DNA from: Coriobacteriaceae bacterium AM48-5
GTDB taxonomy: Bacteria > Actinomycetota > Coriobacteriia > Coriobacteriales > Coriobacteriaceae
Reading direction: 5' to 3'
Assembly (NCBI GenBank): GCA_027669525.1
Contig: JAQEDJ010000069.1
Span: 1-5,043 of the forward strand
Length of the DNA: 5,043 bases
Shown: positions 1 to 5,043 of the stretch, piece after piece
Layout: every line of letters starts with the position of its first letter
How positions within the stretch are numbered: the first letter of the stretch is position 1
Translations under genes and position numbers: made by a program
Notes under the pieces: model-generated
What the model was told of the DNA's origin: nothing
The model's database searches: none
What the model saw: the letters and a program-made list of their open reading frames with translations, nothing else

Positions 1-3
1 GGG

Positions 4-462
4 CTAGCCATCGGCGCGCTCGCGCGCGTGGAGCTTCACCTCGTCGATGCGGCCGAGGCCGGCGCGGCTGAGCTCGCCGGCCTGCGCGAGGTAGTTCTTC
101 CAGATGTCCGCGACGGGGACGTCGTCGAGCGAGGCGTAGGAGGCCTTGAGGACGTCGGCCGACATGAGGCCGGCCATGATGGCGGCGGTCATGGGGCGCG
201 AGAGGACCGCGGCGATGCGGTCCTCGGTGGCGTCGAGCTTGCGCTCGATGTCGAGCGCGGCGACGTCCATCCGCGCGTCGACGACGCCGCGGATGAAGCC
301 CGCGACCTCGTTGCCGTAGAGGTCGAGCTCCTCCGCGGCGAGCGCCGAGCGCAGGAGCGAGCGGATCTCGTCGCTGACGTTGGAGTTGTCGAGCTCCGCC
401 CGCGTCTTGAGGGCGGTGTAGAGCTTGTGGTCGATTTTTACGCTGACATTTCTCGTTGTCAT
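4..462 (-). CDS. Ribbon-helix-helix DNA-binding protein (152 aa)
   Basis: The N-terminus fits the ribbon-helix-helix (MetJ/Arc/CopG-type) fold: a short strand (NVSVKID, residues 5-11), a helix (about 12-25), a turn with SNVS (27-30) and a second helix (31-43). Such proteins dimerise and insert the paired strands into the DNA major groove. On plasmids and integrative elements they act as autoregulators, partition factors or relaxosome accessories. The C-terminal 105 residues look mainly helical, with a charged stretch around 60-85, and I do not recognise them. The frame is open far upstream, but the start at 462 is chosen because it begins the fold and has a strong ribosome site (GGAGAAGG, 467-474) 4 bases away. 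It is the last gene of the minus-strand block, 58 bases after the previous stop, and is preceded by a terminator-like hairpin, so its expression may be attenuated or separate. The fold is fairly sure; the exact role is unknown. Confidence 0.8.
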   Translation of the reverse strand: MTTRNVSVKIDHKLYTALKTRAELDNSNVSDEIRSLLRSALAAEELDLYGNEVAGFIRGVVDARMDVAALDIERKLDATEDRIAAVLSRPMTAAIMAGLMSADVLKASYASLDDVPVADIWKNYLAQAGELSRAGLGRIDEVKLHARERADG

Positions 463-466
463 TTTT

Positions 467-474
467 CCTTCTCC
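467..474 (-). promoter_or_regulatory. Ribosome binding site deciding the ribbon-helix-helix start
   Basis: On the minus strand GGAGAAGG lies 4 bases before the ATG at 462-460. It matters because the same frame stays open to 948, and this site argues for the short protein. Confidence 0.7.
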
Positions 475-486
475 GTTAAAGAAAAG

Positions 487-510
487 GCCGCCGCCTGTGT
501 AGGCGGCGGC
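487..510 (-). terminator. Terminator-like hairpin between the 160-aa gene and the ribbon-helix-helix gene
   Basis: A perfect 9-bp GC-only stem (487-495 paired with 502-510) with a 6-base loop (496-501) begins 10 bases after the stop of the upstream gene. Read on the minus strand it is followed by CTTTTCTTT, a T-rich run typical of an intrinsic terminator. The ribosome site of the next gene follows directly, so it may also attenuate expression of the ribbon-helix-helix gene. The structure is seen directly; termination is inferred. Confidence 0.6.
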
Positions 511-520
511 GCGTGGCGGA

Positions 521-1003
521 TTAGTCGTCAATGTTTTCGATAGTCTGGTAGGTGAAGGTGTTGTTTGGGATAATTTTGAGGAAGCGGGCCGGGATTGCGG
601 CGAAGATCCCGAGTTCCTGCCCCATGTCTTCAAGGCGACGCATATAACGATCGCAGAAGGTGTCATGCGCCTCACCGTAGCCGTCGACGATATAGGAACG
701 TGCCGCGACCTTGATGAGTTCATCGTCGGGGATGCCGTAGAGCTCGTCAATGTCAGCGAGATACTCGATGGGGTCAAGCGGGCGTTCGGTCTGGCTAAAG
801 ACGATATAGGCCTGCGGAAGCCCATCGATTTTGTTCTTGAAGCGCAGAACCCAAGCGCTCTTTGCGGTCGCGATAGAGTCGAGGTTGAGGAAACGGGGGT
901 CGTCGGCGGCACGGTAGGTGTAACGGCGGTTAGCGATATCGAAAACAAGAGGAAGGCCGTAGCCCTTCTGGACGATCTTGTTGCTGCTCTTGATGGTGCT
1001 CAT
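521..1003 (-). CDS. Hypothetical protein of 160 aa, family not recognised
   Basis: I do not recognise this protein. It is acidic and looks soluble, with no signal peptide or membrane segment. Residues 14-30 and 48-70 look like beta strands (hydrophobic runs such as AWVLRF and AYIVFS). Residues 77-100 are acidic and probably helical (PLDPIEYLADIDELYGIPDDE), and the C-terminal half is mixed. No catalytic or metal-binding motif stands out; there is a single cysteine near residue 116. The start at 1003 has an AAGGAG ribosome site (1010-1015) 6 bases upstream. It lies 48 bases after the ATPase stop, separated from it by a hairpin, and 58 bases before the ribbon-helix-helix gene, with another hairpin between. 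Its place between a helicase-like ATPase and a DNA-binding protein suggests a role in DNA maintenance or regulation, but that is position only. A long plus-strand frame overlaps it and is judged a shadow. Confidence 0.7.
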   Translation of the reverse strand: MSTIKSSNKIVQKGYGLPLVFDIANRRYTYRAADDPRFLNLDSIATAKSAWVLRFKNKIDGLPQAYIVFSQTERPLDPIEYLADIDELYGIPDDELIKVAARSYIVDGYGEAHDTFCDRYMRRLEDMGQELGIFAAIPARFLKIIPNNTFTYQTIENIDD

Positions 1004-1023
1004 GTGATACTCCTTGGGGTTGA

Positions 1024-1045
1024 GCGGGGCGCATTTGCGCCCCGC
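1024..1045 (-). repeat. GC-rich hairpin between the ATPase gene and the 160-aa gene
   Basis: A perfect inverted repeat (1024-1032 with 1037-1045) encloses the bases ATTT, whose outer pair can also match. It begins 6 bases after the stop of the ATPase gene and ends 8 bases before the AAGGAG site of the next gene. On the minus strand no T-run follows (the next bases are TCAACCCC), so it is a poor intrinsic terminator. It is better read as an mRNA-processing or stabilising element, or a protein site. Confidence 0.55.
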
Positions 1046-1051
1046 AGATTG

Positions 1052-1918
1052 CTATTCGGTGGCGGCGAAATGGTGGTACGCAGGCCAGTACGTCAGGTCG
1101 ACGCGGCCGCCCGCGGCGCCGTTGCGGTTCTTTTTGATGTCGACATGGAGATCGCGGCTGCCGTTCTCGGCATCCTCGCGGTCGGTCATGATCGAGAGGA
1201 TGATGTCCGCGTCGAACTCGAGCTTGGCGGTGCCACGGAAGCTGCCGTCTTTGCCGGTGATGGCGACGGCGATGACGGGGGTGCGCTCGTGATGCGCCAT
1301 CTGTGCGAGGCCGAAGGACACGCGGTCGAGGATATCCGTCGTCGAGAATGCCGGTGTGGACACGGTAACGAGCTGGGCGTAGTCGACAATCACCGCCGGC
1401 GGGATGCCATCGCGGATGGCGATGGCGTGCACTGCCTCGGTGAGGCACTCGATGCTGTGGCCGCGCACGTCGTCCATCGTGAGATCGTCAACGATGATGA
1501 GGTTGTCTGAGATGGCGCGGACGGCCGCGACAGTGTCATCGACGACCTCACGCTTGCTCTCGTCGGCGAAGTCGGCCTCGGTGAGCGGTGTGCCACCGGG
1601 GATGAGACATGACGCGGCAGGAAGGATGCGACGGACGCAGGCCGCGCGGGCGATCTCGTAGCTGGCGATCACCACGTGACGGTGACGCGCCATGGAGAGG
1701 CCCATGTTCAAGATCAGGTCCGTCTTGCCGCCGCCGGCGACGCCGGTGAGGAGCACGAGCTCCTCACCGAGTCCGTTGAGCTCGGCGCTGAGCGGAGCGG
1801 GCTCGAAGGTAACGCGGCCGTCGGTACCAATGAAGACGGCATCGAGGCAGTCGAGCAGGGGACGGATGCCGCCGCGGAAGGCCGGGGGCACGGCGGGGGG
1901 ATGGTTGGGGCTAGGCAT
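1052..1918 (-). CDS. DnaB-like RecA-fold ATPase / helicase (288 aa), lacking the DnaB N-terminal domain
   Basis: The protein matches the C-terminal motor domain of DnaB-type hexameric helicases. Residues 59-66 are a Walker A motif (GVAGGGKT). E88 in SYEIARAACVRR matches the catalytic glutamate of the DnaB SLEM region. Residues 175-183 (AVIVDYAQL) are Walker B with D179, and PVIAVAI (214-220) is the sensor strand. FRGTAKLEFDADII (228-241) matches the SG.IEQDADVV signature, and KKNRNG (262-267) supplies the arginine finger. Bacterial DnaB is about 450-470 residues; here the N-terminal collar and linker are replaced by about 50 proline-rich residues, so primase contact is probably different or lost. 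DnaB usually has Gln at the end of the sensor strand; I220 is here. The ATG overlaps the end of the helix-turn-helix gene by 8 bases, with AAGGAG (1926-1931) inside that gene, which implies translational coupling. The likely role is unwinding or remodelling DNA during replication of the element; a RecA/RadA-like ATPase with another job is possible. Confidence 0.88.
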   Translation of the reverse strand: MPSPNHPPAVPPAFRGGIRPLLDCLDAVFIGTDGRVTFEPAPLSAELNGLGEELVLLTGVAGGGKTDLILNMGLSMARHRHVVIASYEIARAACVRRILPAASCLIPGGTPLTEADFADESKREVVDDTVAAVRAISDNLIIVDDLTMDDVRGHSIECLTEAVHAIAIRDGIPPAVIVDYAQLVTVSTPAFSTTDILDRVSFGLAQMAHHERTPVIAVAITGKDGSFRGTAKLEFDADIILSIMTDREDAENGSRDLHVDIKKNRNGAAGGRVDLTYWPAYHHFAATE

Positions 1919-2120
1919 CGTGGCTCTCCTTGTCGTTAATCGAGTTGACGTAAGCGATGAAGCTGGGCGCGTACACGCGGATATGGCGCATGGCCTTGAT
2001 GCACGCGCCGGAGGCGTGCATCAACTTGTAAGCCGTAGGGCGGCTGACGCCCAGCTCCGCCATGACGCGATCGGTCGACCAATAAAGCGGGCCGTCACGA
2101 TGGGCGACTTGATTGACCAT
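1911..2120 (-). CDS. Small excisionase-like helix-turn-helix protein (69 aa)
   Basis: Residues 13-57 form a MerR/excisionase-type winged helix-turn-helix: YWSTDRVMAELGVS (first helix and turn), RPTAYKLMHA (recognition helix, about 27-36), then a basic wing (IKAMRHIRVY, 41-50) and a short helix. Proteins of this size and fold act as recombination directionality factors (Xis) or AlpA-like activators in integrative elements and phage satellites. An integrase lies in the same window, so excision control is a sensible guess. The ATG at 2120 has AAGGGAG (2126-2132) 5 bases upstream. It is the first gene of the minus-strand block and overlaps the ATPase start by 8 bases, so the two are probably made together. 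It diverges from the zinc-finger gene across 117 bases. A repressor role is the main alternative. Confidence 0.82.
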   Translation of the reverse strand: MVNQVAHRDGPLYWSTDRVMAELGVSRPTAYKLMHASGACIKAMRHIRVYAPSFIAYVNSINDKESHDA

Positions 2121-2237
2121 GGCAGCTCCCTTCTATTCGTGGGTATAAGTGCTGTGCTCGAGCTGACTGTAGTTTCCCGTGATTGCTTCAGCGAAAAGAG
2201 GGGGTAACTCCGCGGACAACGTGATTGGACTATCTTT
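2121..2237. promoter_or_regulatory. Divergent intergenic region, probable control region
   Basis: These 117 bases separate the minus-strand helix-turn-helix gene from the plus-strand zinc-finger gene and must hold the start signals of both. An imperfect inverted repeat, AGTTTCCC (2171-2178) and GGGTAACT (2202-2209), has one mismatch and a 23-base spacer and could be an operator. No AT-rich iteron array is visible. The plus-strand gene has only a weak ribosome site (GGA at 2227-2229, 8 bases before the ATG), in contrast to the strong sites on the minus strand. Confidence 0.45.
2143..2148 (-). promoter_or_regulatory. Possible -10 element for the minus-strand block
   Basis: TTATAC on the minus strand lies about 22 bases before the ATG of the helix-turn-helix gene, which would give a short leader just containing the ribosome site. 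I see no convincing -35 at the usual distance, so this is tentative. Confidence 0.3.
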
Positions 2238-2885
2238 ATGCAGCTAGATGGGACGACTGGACAATTTAAGGGTGACTTTGATGTCCGCGTCGAAGGCAGT
2301 CTTGCTGACGGATGCCTTGTGTTCGGCTTCCGTTCGACCGATTTGGATGCGCCGATATGGGCGAAGGGGGCGAGGCCGCTTAAAGATGCGGACGATTGGG
2401 ATAAGTCGACAGGGATGTCTCAGCATAAGATTGCCGAAAGGGGAAGGCTTACTGTCGACGATGCGGATTGTTTCGTCGCCCTCGCGGACCTAGTCGACAA
2501 CAAGCATAAAGAGAGGTATCCCGAGAGTGCCGATTGGCCGCCATATCTCTTGGCGGGGCCCGACGACGGCATGCGGATGATTCGCCATAAAGACGGGCAG
2601 TACTGTTTGCGCGACGACGGAAGCCTGCTACGGCTCGCGAAGCGCGTGGGGCCGCTCTTTGGGCTATATGGCGATCAAGTCGGTTATGTCGATGGAGATG
2701 TGGTCAGGGAGCCCATCGCGGAATGGGTTGCCGCTGCCGGCTTTGCTCTGTTCGCGAGCAGGCTTGTCGCGTTCCTCAAGGATGGGCGCGATGCGGTTCC
2801 TCTTCTTGACGATCTTCATTCTCCGAAGCGATTGCATCCAAAGCCGACGGAAGCCAGTTTTCGATGTGGACGTGTTCTCATTTAA
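2238..2885 (+). CDS. N-terminal part of a zinc-finger protein split by a frame change (215 aa as read)
   Basis: I do not recognise a named family. The first 190 or so residues read as a folded acidic domain: MQLDGTTGQF and LVFGFRSTDL (strands), IWAKGARPLKDADDWD (41-56), DWPPYLLAGPDDG (98-110), and MIRHKDGQYCLRDDGSLLRLAKRVGPLFGLYG followed by a mostly hydrophobic helix (AAAGFALFASRLVAFL). The layout, an N-terminal domain followed by a C-terminal zinc finger, recalls ABATE/CGNR-type regulators. The last 20 residues (after DDLHS) look out of frame, while the adjacent frame is open from 2810 and runs into the next reading frame. The likely ancestral product is therefore one protein of about 490 residues. 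The ATG is the only start between the upstream in-frame stop (2205-2207) and the conserved-looking N-terminus; its ribosome site is weak. It overlaps the next frame by 22 bases. It could be a natural two-subunit arrangement, a pseudogene or a sequence error. Confidence 0.65.
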   Translation: MQLDGTTGQFKGDFDVRVEGSLADGCLVFGFRSTDLDAPIWAKGARPLKDADDWDKSTGMSQHKIAERGRLTVDDADCFVALADLVDNKHKERYPESADWPPYLLAGPDDGMRMIRHKDGQYCLRDDGSLLRLAKRVGPLFGLYGDQVGYVDGDVVREPIAEWVAAAGFALFASRLVAFLKDGRDAVPLLDDLHSPKRLHPKPTEASFRCGRVLI

Positions 2886-3709
2886 TCGATGACGGGCTCA
2901 CCCCTGCATATGCTGAACTCCTGGAACGCGCCTCGCAGGAATCCTTCTGGCTCGAGTCTGGCCATATCGCTACCACAGACATGGGGGCGCAAGTTGCCGT
3001 TCACGGGAGTGCCGTCATCGACCAAACCGATGGCGTTTCGCGTCTGATCGGGCTTAATGGGGCGGGCTCGTATATTACCTGCGAGTTGAAAACAGGGGAC
3101 GGCATCACCAGGCTTAAAACCCAGATGGCAGCTGACTTTATTGACCCGAGGTTCGAAGCTGCGCCGTTCACGGATATCACGCCGCGTTTCATGATGGAAG
3201 ACGAAAGGCTGGCCGAGATCGCAACGGCGCTGCTTCGCGGGATTCTCGATAGCACTATCGGCTGTCATGGCACTCATGCCGTGATGACGAGGTTGGTCGA
3301 CAAGTGTGCTGCCGTGACCTATAACTCTACTCTGGAAAGGTTGTGGGCGGGGTTTGCCTCCCACCTTTCCCATGGAACAATCCGCATCTGTCCTTATTGC
3401 GGGCGTGCCTTCATTCCGGAGCCTAGCAATATGAAGTACTGCAAGCTCGATCCCGTGAAGGAGTGCAAGGTACGCAAAGACGAGGACGACAAGAACAGGA
3501 AGCGGAAGGTTCGCTCTCTGGTGGCTGAGGCGGTTAAGACCAACTGCAACGTTGGCGATATCGTTCGGGCGCGCGATTTAATTTACAAACAGCCCCTCGA
3601 GGGTATGTTTGAAATATCGGAGATCGATCGTGCGCTTGCATATCTCGCAGAAAGCAAGCGGAGTAATAACCTAAAAGCGATCAAGGGCGACGGATATCTC
3701 GTATGCTAA
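2864..3709 (+). CDS. C-terminal part of the zinc-finger protein, CGNR-like, with possible winged helix (281 aa as read)
   Basis: Residues 176-201 carry four cysteines spaced C-x2-C-x13-C-x7-C (CPYC...YC...EC), followed by a strongly basic stretch (about 202-216, NRKRK). This resembles CGNR-type zinc fingers of actinobacterial regulators. The final 65 residues could form a small winged helix: helices near 217-226 and 251-266, then a hairpin ending in GDGYLV. The first 170 residues (for example LIGLNGAGSYITCEL, RLKTQMAADFIDPRFEAAPF, TALLRGILD) look like a domain continuing that of the preceding frame. The only ATG option before residue 40 is 2864, inside the previous gene, with a poor GGAAG site 10 bases away; the frame is open back to 2810, which favours a frameshifted single gene. 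The gene converges on the integrase with 7 bases between the stops. The likely role is a DNA-binding regulator of the element; the zinc finger is seen, the function is inferred. Confidence 0.7.
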   Translation: MWTCSHLIDDGLTPAYAELLERASQESFWLESGHIATTDMGAQVAVHGSAVIDQTDGVSRLIGLNGAGSYITCELKTGDGITRLKTQMAADFIDPRFEAAPFTDITPRFMMEDERLAEIATALLRGILDSTIGCHGTHAVMTRLVDKCAAVTYNSTLERLWAGFASHLSHGTIRICPYCGRAFIPEPSNMKYCKLDPVKECKVRKDEDDKNRKRKVRSLVAEAVKTNCNVGDIVRARDLIYKQPLEGMFEISEIDRALAYLAESKRSNNLKAIKGDGYLVC

Positions 3710-3716
3710 TGCATGC

Positions 3717-4973
3717 TTACCCGTTCAGCAGGCGGCCGATGGTGTTACCGGCCTCGCGGGAACGCTCCTCGAAGGCATGGGCGTAGATGTTGAGCGTGGT
3801 CGAGGCAGACTTGTGGCCAAGCTGGGTCTGAACGGTCTTGACGTCCAGGCCCTCGGCAACGAGAAGGCTAGCGACGGTGTGCCGAAGCTCATGGACCGTT
3901 AGGCCCTGATAACCCTTTCCCCGCGTGAAGGTTCTCCCACCATAGGTTTTGGTGACGACGTCCTTCGTATATTCGCCCCATCCGTTGTCGACGCAGAAGT
4001 TGCGGAAGAACTTGTCAAAACCGTCGGGGTCAATCCTCTGCCCGTATTTTCCGTTAACGACCGGCATGAGGCTGTCCAGAGCCAAAGGCTCCATGGAATG
4101 CTTCAGGCGAAGGCCGTTGATATGCTCCAGGTTGAGGCGTTGGCTGTTTTTCCAGACAGCAAGAATTCGTGCCAGGGTATCGTCCATGCAGACGCGTCGG
4201 CCCGCTGAGCTCATTTTGGGATTACGAAGGACTTTGTCCTTTGCGTATTGGTTATAAAACGTAATGGTATTGCTGGCGAAATCAATATCACCCCAGCTTA
4301 GCCCCAGCATCTCTCCGCGACGGCAGCCCGTTCCGAGGATGATGAGGATCCCGACGTATTTTGCGTCCCCCTCTGTCTCAATTTTGCGTAGGATGGCCTT
4401 TCTGAACCGTCGGGCCTCAGAGAGGGTGAGGCTATTTCTTTTGTTCTCCTGAGGCGGTTTTGGAAAATCGACCATATCGGCGGGATTGCTGGGGATTTCC
4501 CCATCTCGGTATGCCTGTTTAAGCACCTGTCTTAGTTTGACATGGACCTTGTAGAGGCCGTTTTCTGAAAGGGGCCTTTCGTCTCCGCACCCTTCCGTCC
4601 ATACTGCACGCCTTGCACGTTCTGCCGAATATGCATTGCGGATCCTCGAAGGAGTCAGGGATGTGAGTGCTACGCCACGGAATAGCCTTTCGATCTTTTT
4701 GATTTCCAAGGCCTCCCGGTCGTAGGCGAGGGGTGAGTTCAACTTATGTTGGGCGTGGAACTTGCTCGAATAGCTTGCGACTGTATTTTTCGACCCAGCT
4801 GCCTGCCCGCTTTCGTATTCGACCCGGTAACGGGCAAGTTCCTTTTTGGCATCCGATTTAAGCCCGTGTATGGTTCGCTTGGGTGCACGCTTATATTTTC
4901 CACTGGCATCCTTTTCCGGAAGGTTAAAGGTGATGAGCCAGGTGTTGGGTTTGCGACCCTTTTCGATGGCCAT
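3717..4973 (-). CDS. int: Tyrosine recombinase / site-specific integrase (418 aa)
   Basis: This is a complete phage-type tyrosine integrase. The N-terminal 60 residues (KPNTWLITFNLPEKDASGKY) look like a three-strand arm-binding domain. Residues about 65-170 are the SAM-like core-binding domain, and 180-418 the catalytic domain. All catalytic positions are present: R218 in TGCRRGE, K253 in PKMSS, H361 and R364 in HELRH, H387 in LGHKS and the nucleophile Y397 in NIYAHA. It would recombine the attP site of the element with a chromosomal attB, and with a directionality factor reverse the reaction. The 69-aa helix-turn-helix protein is the candidate partner. The ATG at 4973 has AGGAG (4980-4984) 6 bases upstream. 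Length is normal for the family. Base composition is lower in GC than the ATPase and ribbon-helix-helix genes, suggesting separate origin. A 43-base inverted repeat lies just upstream. No intrinsic terminator is visible in the 7-base gap to the convergent gene. Confidence 0.95.
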   Translation of the reverse strand: MAIEKGRKPNTWLITFNLPEKDASGKYKRAPKRTIHGLKSDAKKELARYRVEYESGQAAGSKNTVASYSSKFHAQHKLNSPLAYDREALEIKKIERLFRGVALTSLTPSRIRNAYSAERARRAVWTEGCGDERPLSENGLYKVHVKLRQVLKQAYRDGEIPSNPADMVDFPKPPQENKRNSLTLSEARRFRKAILRKIETEGDAKYVGILIILGTGCRRGEMLGLSWGDIDFASNTITFYNQYAKDKVLRNPKMSSAGRRVCMDDTLARILAVWKNSQRLNLEHINGLRLKHSMEPLALDSLMPVVNGKYGQRIDPDGFDKFFRNFCVDNGWGEYTKDVVTKTYGGRTFTRGKGYQGLTVHELRHTVASLLVAEGLDVKTVQTQLGHKSASTTLNIYAHAFEERSREAGNTIGRLLNG

Positions 4974-5000
4974 AGGCGTCTCCTGCTGACGGGGTTGATA

Positions 5001-5043
5001 CGATACTCCCTGCCCGTGCCTTTAAAGCACGCAGGGAGTATCG
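5001..5043. repeat. Long interrupted inverted repeat at the window edge, upstream of int
   Basis: Bases 5001-5012 pair perfectly with 5032-5043, and 5015-5019 with 5027-5031, leaving a 2-base CC bulge (5013-5014) and a 7-base loop (CTTTAAA, 5020-5026). The total is a 17-bp stem ending at the last base of the window. GATAC is tandemly repeated at its left flank (4997-5006). No T-run follows on the minus strand, so a simple terminator reading toward int is unlikely; a plus-strand terminator cannot be judged. It could be an integrase arm or attachment site, an origin-type hairpin or an mRNA structure. Confidence 0.6.

Noticed and set aside
2..9. GGCTAGCC palindrome at the left edge
   Set aside because: Eight bases containing the stop of the ribbon-helix-helix gene; too short to claim as a site.
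28..543. Plus-strand open frame antisense to the ribbon-helix-helix gene
   Set aside because: Its composition is a repetitive Val/Glu/Gly/Arg shadow, and the minus strand encodes a recognisable DNA-binding fold with a good ribosome site.
463..948. N-terminal extension of the ribbon-helix-helix frame
   Set aside because: It would overlap the 160-aa gene in another frame, is Ser/Thr/Pro/Arg-rich like a shadow, runs through the terminator-like hairpin, and the internal ATG at 462 has the ribosome site and the fold start.
665..1510. Long plus-strand open frame (281 codons)
   Set aside because: It lies antisense across the 160-aa gene and the ATPase gene, joins two unrelated minus-strand genes, shows no domain, and the minus strand has ribosome sites and clear helicase motifs. 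It is a GC-driven shadow.
2837..2860. Programmed -1 frameshift signal
   Set aside because: T-CCA-AAG (2837-2843) and the TTTT run (2858-2861) do not match the X-XXY-YYZ pattern in the zero frame, and no strong downstream stem or pseudoknot was seen. A mutation or sequence error is simpler.
2882..3373. Minus-strand open frame within the zinc-finger gene
   Set aside because: It has no domain and no good start signal, and it is antisense to a frame with a four-cysteine zinc finger.
3710..3716. GCATGC palindrome between the convergent stops as a bidirectional terminator
   Set aside because: The gap is only 7 bases, with no GC stem and no T-runs, so it cannot form a normal intrinsic terminator.
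1..5043. Relaxase, CRISPR array, tRNA or rRNA, IS-element transposase, toxin-antitoxin pair
   Set aside because: I looked for each on both strands and found no spaced repeats, HUH or DDE motifs, cloverleaf, or small toxin partner beside the ribbon-helix-helix gene.

Overview
The window looks like a compact mobile element from a high-GC Gram-positive bacterium, most likely a gut actinobacterium of the Coriobacteriia type. That placement rests on GC content, codon style and gene content, and it is an inference. Six lines of coding evidence are visible and none is cut by a window edge. Base composition is uneven: hand counts give 73% GC for 301-360 but about 52% for 2461-2520 and 4681-4740, which suggests a mosaic.

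Minus-strand block, 2120 down to 4. It is read in the order: a small excisionase-like helix-turn-helix protein (1911-2120); a DnaB-like RecA-fold ATPase (1052-1918) whose start overlaps the end of the first gene; an unrecognised 160-residue protein (521-1003); and a ribbon-helix-helix DNA-binding protein (4-462). Each gene has a clear Shine-Dalgarno sequence. GC-rich hairpins lie just after the stop codons of the ATPase gene and the 160-residue gene.

Plus-strand block, 2238 to 3709. This holds two overlapping reading frames that together look like one protein. The N-terminal part is 2238-2885. The C-terminal part is 2864-3709, with a four-cysteine zinc finger, a basic stretch and a possible winged helix. 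A one-base frame change near 2807-2822 probably separates them. The block diverges from the minus-strand operon across a 117-base intergenic region, the only likely control region of any size.

Right end. A full-length tyrosine recombinase (3717-4973, minus) with all catalytic residues converges on the zinc-finger gene with only 7 bases between the stops. Upstream of it, a 43-base interrupted inverted repeat (5001-5043) ends exactly at the last base of the window.

Taken together, a site-specific integrase, an excisionase-like protein, a helicase-like ATPase and two further putative DNA-binding proteins suggest a small integrative element, phage-satellite-like element or integrating plasmid. 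The edges suggest that the window may be a complete circle of 5043 bp. If base 5043 joins base 1, the terminal hairpin follows the stop of the ribbon-helix-helix gene by 3 bases and precedes the integrase, repeating the stop-hairpin-ribosome-site pattern seen between the other minus-strand genes. No relaxase, capsid gene, recognisable Rep initiator, toxin, resistance gene, tRNA, rRNA or CRISPR array was seen.
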